Positions 1 through 6,443 of a DNA stretch of 7,883 bases are shown here, piece after piece. Numbering within the stretch: the stretch's first letter is position 1; every line of letters begins with the position of its first letter. The notes beneath the pieces are model-generated. The model was not told the DNA's origin. It made no database searches and saw nothing but the letters and a program-made list of their open reading frames with translations. Both the position numbers and the translations under genes were made by a program. The stretch is from Candidatus Omnitrophota bacterium (GTDB lineage Bacteria; Omnitrophota; Gorgyraeia; Aquiviventales; Aquiviventaceae): the NCBI GenBank assembly GCA_016180605.1, contig JACPAW010000105.1, positions 1-7,883 on the forward strand, in the 5' to 3' direction.

Positions 1-528
1 AGCCGATCCAACCGCGTCGCTACCCCTCGTTTCGGTCCTTCCGAAGTGTTGGATGAAGAATGGATGTGCCCGGATGAGGACTATTGGAAGCTTTTTGGTT
101 TATCTGTCGGGTTCGGTATGGGAGGCAGCCCCTCAGGACTCCAGCCTTTTCTGGAAAGAAGGATGTTTTCCCCAGGACTGTTTTCTCCAGGAATGTTCTC
201 TCCGGGTTTATTCAGTCCGGTCAAAGTCCGTAAAGAGCGCGGTTTTTGGTTTTGGGTGGATGCCGAGTTGATTGTTTTTGGCGGGACAGATCCTAAGGCG
301 AGGGTGACCTTCCAAGGCCAGCCGGTTGCCTTAAGGCCCGATGGCACCTTTAGCGTCCGTATGGCGCTTCCCGATGGACAGCAGATCATTCCGGTGACAG
401 CCGTGTCTCCAGACCAGTTAGAGACGCGGACGATCACTCCCACCGTGAATCGAAAAACCGAGTATCCCACACCGCAAACGGTCGATCCGGATTCCCCTTC
501 AGCTCTGCCGCAGCGCAGCGCCGCATGA
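1..528 (+). CDS. DUF4912-type protein, C-terminal part (5' end outside the window)
   Basis: The frame is open from the first base to a TGA at 526-528, so this is the 3' part of a longer gene; the in-frame GTG at 46 is not a convincing start. The first residues lead into a segment with DEEW, DEDYWKLFG and SVGFGMGG, then a Phe-Ser-Pro-Gly repeat, then a compact domain with AELIVFGGTDP, VTFQGQPVALRPDGTF and ALPDGQ. That last domain resembles the beta-rich C-terminal part of DUF4912 proteins of Verrucomicrobiota as I remember them; the N-terminal DUF4912 domain itself would lie upstream and is not visible. The tail after about codon 150 is Pro/Ser-rich and probably disordered. No enzymatic residues are recognisable and the biochemical role is unknown. 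It lies 28 nt before a glycogen branching enzyme in the same direction, so a role linked to glycogen metabolism is possible by context only. The family call is a recollection of sequence style, not a search result. Confidence 0.75.
   Translation, partial: SRSNRVATPRFGPSEVLDEEWMCPDEDYWKLFGLSVGFGMGGSPSGLQPFLERRMFSPGLFSPGMFSPGLFSPVKVRKERGFWFWVDAELIVFGGTDPKARVTFQGQPVALRPDGTFSVRMALPDGQQIIPVTAVSPDQLETRTITPTVNRKTEYPTPQTVDPDSPSALPQRSAA
163..222 (+). repeat. Four tandem 15-bp units encoding (M/L)FSPG pentapeptides
   Basis: Four consecutive 15-bp units (163-177, 178-192, 193-207, 208-222) encode MFSPG, LFSPG, MFSPG and LFSPV. First residues alternate Met and Leu. The units differ at synonymous positions (TTT/TTC, TCC/TCT/AGT, CCA/CCG, GGA/GGT), so the peptide pattern is better conserved than the DNA. 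This suggests an old expansion kept for the protein and not recent slippage. The repeat separates the upstream SVGFGMGG segment from the C-terminal beta-rich domain of the DUF4912-type protein and probably acts as a linker. Confidence 0.85.
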
Positions 529-556
529 CCGTAATAACACTCTAAGAGAAGGAACT

Positions 557-2146
557 ATGACGGAGCAGGGATTTGTTTCGCTTGTCCTTCACACGCACCT
601 TCCATACATCCGGCACCCGGAAACCGAGCACTTCCTCGAGGAGCGCTGGTTATTCGAGGCGGTCACTGAAACTTACCTGCCGCTTCTGGAGCGTTTTCAG
701 AGGCTGGTCAATGACCGAGTCCCTTTCCGGATTACGATGTCCTTTACCCCGACCTTATTGGCCATGCTCCAAGATGGCCTGCTGCAACAGCGCACCCAGC
801 GTCACCTGGACATGCTCGTGGAGCTTTCAGAGAAGGAAATCTGGCGTACGCGCTGGCAGCCGCATTTTAACCGGCTGGCCCTGCTCTATCACCATCGCTT
901 GAGTACCGCACGCCGCCTCTACGTTGAGACCTATCAGCGCAATTTGGTTCGTGCTTTCCGTGAACTGGTCGATGCCGGAGTACTCGAGCCGATTGCTTCA
1001 GGAGCCACACATGGCTTCTTTCCGCTGATGGACTATCAGCGCCAAGCGGTTCGCGCCCAAATTCATGTGGGTGTGCAAGCCTTACAAGAAGCTTTTGGGA
1101 GAAAACCAGCGGGATTCTGGCTTCCGGAGTGCGGTTACCATCCGGGACACGACGAGCTTCTTAAGGAAGCCGGGGTACGTTTCTTTCTGACGGATGCGCA
1201 CGGGGTTCTTTTTGGAAGTCCGCGGCCCAAATATGGAATTTATGCACCGGTTTTCTGCAAAAGCGGGGTGGCGGCTTTTGGAAGAGACCTGGAGTCTTCA
1301 AAAAGTGTTTGGAGTGCCGAGGAAGGCTATCCTGGAGATTATGATTACCGGGAATTCTACCGGGATATCGGCTATGACCTGGATTACGATTACGTTCGCC
1401 CTTACCTAAACGGAGACGGCACTCGATTGAATACCGGTTTGAAGTACTACCGGATCACCGGCACGACCAACGACAAACAGCCCTATGATCCGGACCGCGC
1501 ACTCGAGAAAGCCGCTGCGCATGCCGGGGATTTCATGTTTAACCGCGAACGACAGATTGAATATCTGCGCTCGATTATGGACCGGCCGCCGCTTATCGTC
1601 AGTCCTTATGACACGGAACTTTACGGCCATTGGTGGTTTGAGGGTCCGGATTGGCTTGAGATCTTCATTCGTAAAGCGCATTTTGACCAGAAGACGTTCC
1701 GCTTGATCACCCCGTCCGATTATCTTTCCTTGCATCCGCGCAATCAAGTGATACAACCCTCGATGTCCAGCTGGGGCTATCAGGGTTATAACGAAGTCTG
1801 GTTAAACGGTTCGAATGATTGGACCTACCGGCACCTGCATCAGATGAGCCAACGCATGACAGAGACCGCCAATCGCTATCCTCGCGCAGAAGGAATCGTA
1901 CGACGAGCGTTAAATCAGATGGCCCGTGAAGTGCTCCTGGCTCAATCCTCAGACTGGGCCTTTATTTTAAAGACCCAAACCCATACCGCCTATGCCTACC
2001 GGCGACTTCATAGCCACATGGCCCGATTTAACGCCTTGCATGAGGGACTGCAGCGCGGCGAGGCGAACACGGAATTGGTTGACCAGCTGGAAAAGGCCGA
2101 CAATCTTTTCTCCTTCCTCGACTACCGCGTTTATGCCACGAAATAA
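557..2146 (+). CDS. 1,4-alpha-glucan branching enzyme, GH57 family (DUF1957 C-terminal domain)
   Basis: Predicted cytoplasmic glycogen branching enzyme that cuts alpha-1,4 chains and rejoins them by alpha-1,6 links. The 529 residues match the usual GH57 branching-enzyme length of about 510-530. The family motifs are in order: HTHLPY at residues 12-17, SGATHGFFPL at 148-157, GFWLPECGY at 186-194 with Glu191 as the expected nucleophile, and SPYDTELYGHWWFEG at 349-363 with Asp352 as the expected acid/base. The Tyr/Asp-rich stretch around 258-280 (YPGDYDYREFYRDIGYDLDYDYV region) is typical of DUF1957 branching enzymes and separates them from GH57 amylases and 4-alpha-glucanotransferases. The C-terminal third is helical in style, with a WGYQGYNEVWL segment. 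The ATG at 557 is preceded by AGAAGGA at 547-553, a good Shine-Dalgarno at short spacing. glgA follows after 8 nt, which supports the glycogen role. I see no disrupted catalytic residue. Confidence 0.93.
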   Translation: MTEQGFVSLVLHTHLPYIRHPETEHFLEERWLFEAVTETYLPLLERFQRLVNDRVPFRITMSFTPTLLAMLQDGLLQQRTQRHLDMLVELSEKEIWRTRWQPHFNRLALLYHHRLSTARRLYVETYQRNLVRAFRELVDAGVLEPIASGATHGFFPLMDYQRQAVRAQIHVGVQALQEAFGRKPAGFWLPECGYHPGHDELLKEAGVRFFLTDAHGVLFGSPRPKYGIYAPVFCKSGVAAFGRDLESSKSVWSAEEGYPGDYDYREFYRDIGYDLDYDYVRPYLNGDGTRLNTGLKYYRITGTTNDKQPYDPDRALEKAAAHAGDFMFNRERQIEYLRSIMDRPPLIVSPYDTELYGHWWFEGPDWLEIFIRKAHFDQKTFRLITPSDYLSLHPRNQVIQPSMSSWGYQGYNEVWLNGSNDWTYRHLHQMSQRMTETANRYPRAEGIVRRALNQMAREVLLAQSSDWAFILKTQTHTAYAYRRLHSHMARFNALHEGLQRGEANTELVDQLEKADNLFSFLDYRVYATK

Positions 2147-2154
2147 AATCAACC

Positions 2155-3654
2155 ATGGATATCCTGTTTGTCGCCTCTGAGGTCGATCCGTTTGCCAAAA
2201 CGGGAGGCCTGGCGGATGTGGCGGCAGCACTGCCTAAAGCGCTCTCCAAGATGGGCCATGATGTGCGCATCGTCATGCCACTCTATCGCCAAGTCGATCG
2301 CAGGCGTTTCGGCCTTAAACCCGCGGGTATGAGCCAGCAAGTCGTGCTCGGTTCCCAAACGTTTACCGGACGTATTGACACCGCAATGCTTCCCAAAAGC
2401 AGCGTCACTACGTATTTCATCGCGTGCGATCCGCTGTTCGATCGCGAAGGGCTTTACCAAACAGGCGGAAAAGACCATGCGGATAACTTGACGCGTTTTA
2501 GTTTTTTCTCGCAAGCGGCTCTGGGCATGTTACCCAAGTTGGATTTTAAACCGCAGATCCTTCATTGCCATGACTGGCAGGCGGCTCTGGCCTTAGCCCT
2601 TTTAAGGCACGGTCGTTTTTTGGAGGAGACTTTTTATTCGAGGATGCGTGGGATTTTTACCATCCACAACCTTGCTTATCAGGGGCTTTTCCCAAAGGAA
2701 CAATGGCCGCTCACGCAGCTGCCCGAGGGTCTCTTTACCATGGAAGGGCTCGAATTCTATGGCCAGATCAATTGCCTTAAAGCCGGTTTAATCCACGCGG
2801 ATCTCTTAACGACGGTAAGCCCCACTTATGCGCAAGAAATCCAGACGAAAGAATTCGGATGCGGGTTAGAAGGCCTGCTCAATGCCCGGCGGGACCAGCT
2901 CGTTGGCATTCTCAATGGGATCGACCAAGAGGAATGGGACCCCGCAAGCGATCCTCACCTGGAGACTCATTACAGCGTCGACAAATTGGCGGGTAAATCG
3001 CTCTGCAAGCTAGCCCTACAGCGCTCGCAGAAACTTCCGGAACGCCACGACCTTTTGATTGGAATGATCCAGCGATTAGCCGAGCAGAAGGGGATTGATA
3101 TTCTCCTGGAATCTCTGGAGACGCTCCTAGCACTTCCTCTGCAGCTAGTGATCCTAGGAAGCGGGGATGCGGTCTATCAGCAGCGGCTTACGGAATTTGC
3201 GAAGCGTTTTCCGAAGCGGATTGCCGTCAATCTGCGGTTCGATAATGCGCTTGCCCATCAGATTGAAGCGGGAGCCGACGCTTTTTTGATGCCTTCCCGA
3301 TTTGAGCCGTGCGGTTTAAATCAGCTCTATAGCATGCGTTATGGCACGATCCCGATCGTCAAACGCGTAGGCGGCTTGGCGGATACCGTACAAGATACGA
3401 CGGCATCCAGTATTGCGGGAAAAACGGCGACGGGATTCGTGTTTGAAGCGCACACAACCCAAGCGCTCACAGAAGCCGTGCGACGGGCTTTAACGGTTTT
3501 CCACGATCAGAAATTATGGACCCAGTTGGTGCAAACTAGCATGCAGCAAGATTTCTCCTGGAACCAATCTGCCCGAGCCTATCTACAAGTTTATGAACGG
3601 GCTTTAAGTACTACGGCCTCCCTTGCTTTCAATGATCCTAACCGTCACCCTTAA
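2155..3654 (+). CDS. glgA: Glycogen synthase (ADP-glucose type, GT5)
   Basis: Transfers glucose from ADP-glucose (by family expectation) to the non-reducing end of an alpha-1,4-glucan in the cytoplasm. The 499 residues are close to the bacterial norm of about 480-500. The N-terminus has the diagnostic sugar-nucleotide motif KTGGLADV, with Lys15. HCHDW at 137-141, FTIHNLAYQG at 168-177 and TVSPTYAQEI at 220-229 belong to the N-terminal Rossmann half. GILNGID at 251-257 marks the hinge. In the C-terminal half, GMIQRLAEQKG carries Arg307 and Lys312, the expected phosphate-contacting pair, and PSRFEPCGLNQLYSMRYG holds Glu384, the conserved retaining-GT glutamate, followed by VGGLADTV. The start at 2155 gives the expected MDILFVASEV opening. 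No clear Shine-Dalgarno precedes it, so translation may be coupled to the branching enzyme ending 8 nt upstream. Its last 23 nt overlap the downstream kinase gene. Donor specificity (ADP- versus UDP-glucose) is inferred from family membership. Confidence 0.95.
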   Translation: MDILFVASEVDPFAKTGGLADVAAALPKALSKMGHDVRIVMPLYRQVDRRRFGLKPAGMSQQVVLGSQTFTGRIDTAMLPKSSVTTYFIACDPLFDREGLYQTGGKDHADNLTRFSFFSQAALGMLPKLDFKPQILHCHDWQAALALALLRHGRFLEETFYSRMRGIFTIHNLAYQGLFPKEQWPLTQLPEGLFTMEGLEFYGQINCLKAGLIHADLLTTVSPTYAQEIQTKEFGCGLEGLLNARRDQLVGILNGIDQEEWDPASDPHLETHYSVDKLAGKSLCKLALQRSQKLPERHDLLIGMIQRLAEQKGIDILLESLETLLALPLQLVILGSGDAVYQQRLTEFAKRFPKRIAVNLRFDNALAHQIEAGADAFLMPSRFEPCGLNQLYSMRYGTIPIVKRVGGLADTVQDTTASSIAGKTATGFVFEAHTTQALTEAVRRALTVFHDQKLWTQLVQTSMQQDFSWNQSARAYLQVYERALSTTASLAFNDPNRHP

Positions 3655-4570
3655 TCCTTCCCTTGATGAGTGGGTGACCCTTCGTTCCCTGCGTTTAGGG
3701 CAGCTCAACCGTTCTTCCGGATTTGCCCGTTATCCAGGCGGAAAGGGAATCAACGTTTCCCGGGTGGTCCACGAATTAAAGGGCTCCACTTTAGCACTGG
3801 CAATTGCCGGCGGGGATGACGGGACGATCCTGGAGGGCCTTCTTCAGCGCACAAAGATTCCACACCAGTTCATTTCTATCGCAGGGTCTACTCGCAATAA
3901 TTATAAGTTCCGCACCCGCTTTCCATCTCAACTCACCGAGGTTAACACCGAAGGGCCTTACGTTTCACGGACTAGCTTACGAATGTTTCAAGAGCGCCTG
4001 CTGCAGGTGCGTCCTGCCCCTTCTTGTGTTGCTCTTTCCGGAAGCTTACCGCCTGGAGCTCCCGCTTCTTTATATCGGCAATGGATACGCCTGTTGGCTC
4101 AGAAAGGGATTCCGGCTGTTTTAGACGCCTCAGGACAAGCGTTATCGCAAGGGGTGCGCAGCCGCCCCTGGATGATCAAGCCAAATCGGGAAGAAGCTGC
4201 GGAGCTGTTGGGTAAGAAGCTCAAAAATTTTTCCAGCGTCGTACGAGCGGCTCATTCCCTGCATGCGCTGGGAATATCGGTCGTCGTCATCTCTCTTGGG
4301 TCAGAAGGAGCGGTCATGGCTGCGGGTAAGCCCAGACAAACGTGGCGGGCAAAGCCTCCTTCGGTGCGTGTGGATTCCGCAGTCGGCGCTGGGGACTCGT
4401 TGGTTGCAGGGTTTCTTACAGGATGGAGCCGCACCCGCTCCTTTGCGGAGGCTTTGGGTCTTGGGGTTGCCTGCGGGGCAGCCACGGCTATGACGCCGGG
4501 TACAGAGTTGTGCCACTATCGGGATGTCTTACGTGTGTTGCGGCGGGTCCGTATTCAAAAACTAGACTAA
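3632..4570 (+). CDS. PfkB-family sugar-phosphate kinase (1-phosphofructokinase / 6-phosphofructokinase II / tagatose-6-phosphate kinase type)
   Basis: ATP-dependent kinase of the ribokinase fold, 312 residues from the ATG at 3632, a typical length. The N-terminus MILTVTLNPSLDEWV matches the usual beginning of the FruK/LacC/PfkB branch, so I prefer this ATG over the in-frame TTG at 3623. Visible motifs: YPGGKGINVSRV at 34-45 (sugar-phosphate site), STRNN at 86-90, LSGSLPPG at 135-142, IKPNREEA at 182-189, and VGAGDSLVAGF at 251-261 with Asp255 as catalytic base. The phosphosugar substrate cannot be decided from sequence; fructose-1-phosphate, fructose-6-phosphate and tagatose-6-phosphate all fit the family. 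There is no PTS or sugar-transport gene beside it; it overlaps glgA by 23 nt, which argues for co-expression with glycogen synthesis and favours a glycolytic 6-phosphofructokinase role by context only. No Shine-Dalgarno is evident, consistent with translational coupling. Its TAA overlaps the stop of the convergent gene. Confidence 0.88.
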   Translation: MILTVTLNPSLDEWVTLRSLRLGQLNRSSGFARYPGGKGINVSRVVHELKGSTLALAIAGGDDGTILEGLLQRTKIPHQFISIAGSTRNNYKFRTRFPSQLTEVNTEGPYVSRTSLRMFQERLLQVRPAPSCVALSGSLPPGAPASLYRQWIRLLAQKGIPAVLDASGQALSQGVRSRPWMIKPNREEAAELLGKKLKNFSSVVRAAHSLHALGISVVVISLGSEGAVMAAGKPRQTWRAKPPSVRVDSAVGAGDSLVAGFLTGWSRTRSFAEALGLGVACGAATAMTPGTELCHYRDVLRVLRRVRIQKLD

Positions 4571-4986
4571 TCGTCCTGCATTTCCGCGGGGACGTCTCCG
4601 TCCTGTTCCGCGACGATGGGTTCAATCGAAGCGGCCACGATGCCAGAAAGGTCGCCTCTCTGGTAAACCGTCCCCGTTACTTTAACGCGCTGGCCGACGT
4701 AATCGTAAACAAGCTCGTTGGGATCTTCTCCGGGCTCATCAGCCAGTAAAATATAAATTTTTCCAGAAGAAACCTCAAGAAGCGCTAAGGACTGTCCCCC
4801 ATCCACCGCTTCGTATGTGACATCAATATGGTCGGCACCATAGACCCCTTCTTTTAGGTACGAGGCTGGGTCAAGGATCTCACCGACGATTGTTTGTTCT
4901 GTGTCCTGGCTCATCACCGCTGAGCTTGGCCCTAATAATGCCATCCCCACCACTGCGATCCAAAGTCGGTTGCTGCGTCCCATCAT
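4567..4986 (-). CDS. Small exported protein with an OB-like C-terminal half
   Basis: The 139-residue product starts with a Sec-type signal: Arg residues near the N-terminus, a hydrophobic core around residues 8-19, then SSAVMS and Q, giving a plausible cleavage after residue 26. The mature part begins TIVGEILDPASYL, continues with IYILLADEPG near the middle, then VGQRVKVTGTVYQRGDLSGIV, and ends in an acidic tail (EQDGDVPAEMQDD). The GEIxD start together with GxxVxVTGxVxxRGxLxxI reminds me of small periplasmic OB-like proteins that carry a Cys-His-Cys-Cys pattern after the first strand; here the protein has no cysteine at all. No enzyme function can be assigned. Expression is well supported: GGGGAGGA lies 7 nt before the first ATG and a near-consensus promoter lies just upstream. 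Two ATG codons are adjacent, so the start may be residue 1 or 2. It converges on the kinase gene, with the two stop codons overlapping. Confidence 0.8.
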   Translation of the reverse strand: MMGRSNRLWIAVVGMALLGPSSAVMSQDTEQTIVGEILDPASYLKEGVYGADHIDVTYEAVDGGQSLALLEVSSGKIYILLADEPGEDPNELVYDYVGQRVKVTGTVYQRGDLSGIVAASIEPIVAEQDGDVPAEMQDD

Positions 4987-4993
4987 TGTTCAA

Positions 4994-5001
4994 TCCTCCC
5001 C
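4994..5001 (-). promoter_or_regulatory. Strong Shine-Dalgarno of the exported-protein gene
   Basis: Read on the minus strand, GGGGAGGA lies 7 nt before the ATG at 4986-4984. It is the best ribosome-binding site in the window and fixes the start of the minus-strand gene. A second GGAGG occurs a few bases farther upstream (5010-5006). Confidence 0.8.
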
Positions 5002-5011
5002 TTAGCCTCCC

Positions 5012-5040
5012 ATTAGAGCAAACAGGATCATGGCTGTCAA
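5012..5040 (-). promoter_or_regulatory. Sigma-70-type promoter for the exported-protein gene
   Basis: On the minus strand TTGACA (5040-5035) is a perfect -35 box. After a 17-nt spacer comes TCTAAT (5017-5012), matching the -10 consensus at five of six positions. Transcription would start near 5005, leaving a leader of about 20 nt that still contains the Shine-Dalgarno. Perfect spacing and its position directly before a good start make this the most convincing promoter seen here. Confidence 0.75.
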
Positions 5041-5051
5041 GCAAACCAAAA

Positions 5052-5162
5052 CAAACAGACGCCAGCACACAGCATACAGCACTCAGAAAGAGCAAAAACG
5101 TAAACCATGACGACTTCTCTGTGTGCTGTCTGCTGGGTGCTGTGTGCTGTGAGTACTGTTTG
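5052..5162. repeat. Inverted array of 7-bp repeats (CAGCACA type)
   Basis: The left arm holds three 7-bp units, CAGCACA, CAGCATA and CAGCACT (5063-5083), plus a partial CAG. The right arm holds four units in the opposite orientation, TGTGCTG, TCTGCTG, GGTGCTG and TGTGCTG (5122-5149). The arms share a perfect 12-bp inverted match (5063-5074 with 5138-5149), and a further 7-bp match farther out (CAAACAG at 5052-5058 with CTGTTTG at 5156-5162). The middle of about 35 nt is A-rich. Together these can form a long imperfect hairpin. It fills the space between two divergent promoters. There is no transposase, and no unique-spacer pattern of a CRISPR array. Confidence 0.75.
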
Positions 5163-5188
5163 ACGCTGCTGCAAGGCTCTGCTAAACT
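5160..5188 (+). promoter_or_regulatory. Candidate plus-strand promoter upstream of the small membrane ORF and mdh
   Basis: TTGACG (5160-5165, five of six to the -35 consensus) and TAAACT (5183-5188, four of six to the -10 consensus) are separated by exactly 17 nt. It faces away from the minus-strand promoter across the 7-bp repeat array. Transcription would begin near 5195, about 55 nt before the ATG at 5251, and could run on into mdh and citrate synthase because no terminator is seen between. The -10 box is weak, so this is a candidate only. Confidence 0.45.
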
Positions 5189-5250
5189 GAAACGCAATTG
5201 TTCGGACTTGTAATGTCGGTTGTGCTTTTTGAATAAGGCAGTGGGTAGAC

Positions 5251-5460
5251 ATGATGATCCAGATAGCGCAACGCACGCAGGAGCGCGCTAACAATCGTGC
5301 TGCCTCCGTCGCTGAGGGTTGGGGCGGCTGGTTTTTTGGGGGGTTTTCTAGCGTTTCGCTGGGGTTGCAATGGCTTGGGGCTTTAGTCGGATGGATCGGG
5401 ATGACGATGATGGGGATTGTATGCATCGGTTTGGGCGTAGGGTTGCTGGGTAGTCCTTAA
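5251..5460 (+). CDS. Possible small membrane protein, 69 residues
   Basis: I do not recognise this ORF. The first 22 residues are polar and may form an amphipathic helix (QIAQRTQERANNRAASVAEG). They are followed by a Gly/Trp/Phe-rich stretch (WGGWFFGGF) and a hydrophobic run of about 25-30 residues (LQWLGALVGWIGMTMMGIVC, then LGVGLLG) that could cross the membrane once or as a helical hairpin. It ends 32 nt before mdh in the same direction and has a candidate promoter 60-90 nt upstream. Against it: the Shine-Dalgarno is poor (GTGGGTAG), the composition is low-complexity, and opposite-strand ORFs cover the same region. If real, it would be the first gene of a transcript containing mdh and citrate synthase. 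Confidence 0.42.
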   Translation: MMIQIAQRTQERANNRAASVAEGWGGWFFGGFSSVSLGLQWLGALVGWIGMTMMGIVCIGLGVGLLGSP

Positions 5461-5492
5461 AGCCGTCACACCACGTTCGCCGCATTTTCTGC

Positions 5493-6440
5493 ATGGATCT
5501 TCCGCGCGTTACAATCGTAGGTGCTGGACAAGTGGGTGCCACTGCGGCTCACTTGATTGCCCTCAAGGGACTCGCTCACATTACCCTCATCGATGTGGTC
5601 GAGGGTCTGGCTGCCGGCAAAGCCCTGGACTTAAGCCAGTCCGCCCCTATTGAGGGTTTTCCCGTTTCCGTTAAGGGAACCAGTGATTTTAACGCTCTTG
5701 CGGCAAGCCAGCTGATTGTTGTCACCGCAGGGTTACCCCGCAAGCCCGGAATGTCGCGCGATGATCTGTTGGCAGCCAACGCCAACATCATCGGGCCTAT
5801 TGCGGAGAAAATTGGACAGCTGGCACCGGAAGCCATCTTGATCGTGGTGACGAATCCTTTGGATGTCATGGTTTCTCTGGCTCGGAAACGCAGCGGCTTT
5901 CCGAAGAATCGGGTGATGGGAATGGCAGGAGTGCTCGACAGCGCTCGGTTGCGCGCCTTCATTGCAGAGCGCTTGAAGGTTTCTGCTAGCGACGTTCAGG
6001 CCATGGTGCTCGGTTCCCATGGGGATCTGATGGTACCGCTGCGGGATTCCATCATCGTAAAAGGGGAGCCGGTTTCATCGCAGATTCCCGCTGCGGAGCT
6101 GGAGCAGATTTTAGACCGCACCAAAAACGGAGGAGCGGAAATCGTCGCTCTATTGAAGCAAGGAAGTGCTTTCTTTGCCTCAGCAAGCGGAGTTGTCGAG
6201 ATGGTGCAGGCGATCTTGAAAAATACCGGCAGCATCCTTCCGGCATGCGTGTATCTAGAAGGGGAGTATGGATTGCAGGATGTCTGCATTGGAGTACCCG
6301 TTCGTCTAGGAAAGCACGGGGTCGAGCATGTGGTCGAACTTCCGTTATCCGATTCAGAAAGAACGGAACTTGCCGCCTCGGCAGAACAGGTGCGCCAAAG
6401 CGTGGAGCGGCTGGCACAGTTGCAAACAAGCCAACACTAA
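5493..6440 (+). CDS. mdh: Malate dehydrogenase (NAD-dependent, LDH-like type)
   Basis: Cytoplasmic TCA-cycle enzyme that reversibly oxidises malate to oxaloacetate. The 315 residues fit the LDH-like MDH class (about 305-320). IVGAGQVGAT at residues 8-17 is the nucleotide-binding loop, and Asp34 at the end of the second strand predicts NAD over NADP. LPRKPGMSRDDLL at 81-93 carries Arg83 and Arg89; Arg83 at the substrate-specificity position distinguishes malate from lactate dehydrogenases, which have Gln there. VTNPLDVM at 119-126 provides Asn121. GVLDSARLR at 146-154 carries Asp149 and Arg152, and GSHGDLMVPL at 174-183 carries catalytic His176. The C-terminal CIGVPVRLGKHGVEHVVELP segment is typical. 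The start at 5493 gives the expected short lead before the first strand, though no Shine-Dalgarno is seen. Citrate synthase follows after 3 nt, so its product is used by the next enzyme. Confidence 0.95.
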   Translation: MDLPRVTIVGAGQVGATAAHLIALKGLAHITLIDVVEGLAAGKALDLSQSAPIEGFPVSVKGTSDFNALAASQLIVVTAGLPRKPGMSRDDLLAANANIIGPIAEKIGQLAPEAILIVVTNPLDVMVSLARKRSGFPKNRVMGMAGVLDSARLRAFIAERLKVSASDVQAMVLGSHGDLMVPLRDSIIVKGEPVSSQIPAAELEQILDRTKNGGAEIVALLKQGSAFFASASGVVEMVQAILKNTGSILPACVYLEGEYGLQDVCIGVPVRLGKHGVEHVVELPLSDSERTELAASAEQVRQSVERLAQLQTSQH

Positions 6441-6443
6441 CCG

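Noticed and set aside
46..528. GTG at 46 as the start of the first gene
   Set aside because: The frame is open back to base 1 with coding-like residues (SRSNRVATPRFGPSEV), and the domain style implies a longer upstream part, so this is an internal codon of a truncated gene.
3623..3631. TTG at 3623 as the start of the PfkB kinase
   Set aside because: The ATG at 3632 gives the family-typical MILTVTLNPSLD start; the TTG adds three residues with no ribosome-binding site.
4342..4749. 135-residue plus-strand ORF across the convergent junction
   Set aside because: It overlaps the kinase motif region VGAGDS in another frame and the minus-strand gene; the product is not protein-like.
5052..5162. CRISPR array
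   Set aside because: Units are contiguous 7-mers in opposite orientations with no unique spacers and no cas genes.
5213..5236. Seven-codon leader ORF (MSVVLFE) before the small membrane ORF
   Set aside because: There is no Shine-Dalgarno, no run of regulatory codons and no attenuator hairpin after it; chance is the simplest explanation.
5037..5426. Minus-strand ORFs at 5037-5426 and 4880-5197 as genes in the divergent gap
   Set aside because: They run through the 7-bp repeat array and the promoters, have low-complexity Ser/Thr/Gln-rich products with no domain, and lack ribosome-binding sites.
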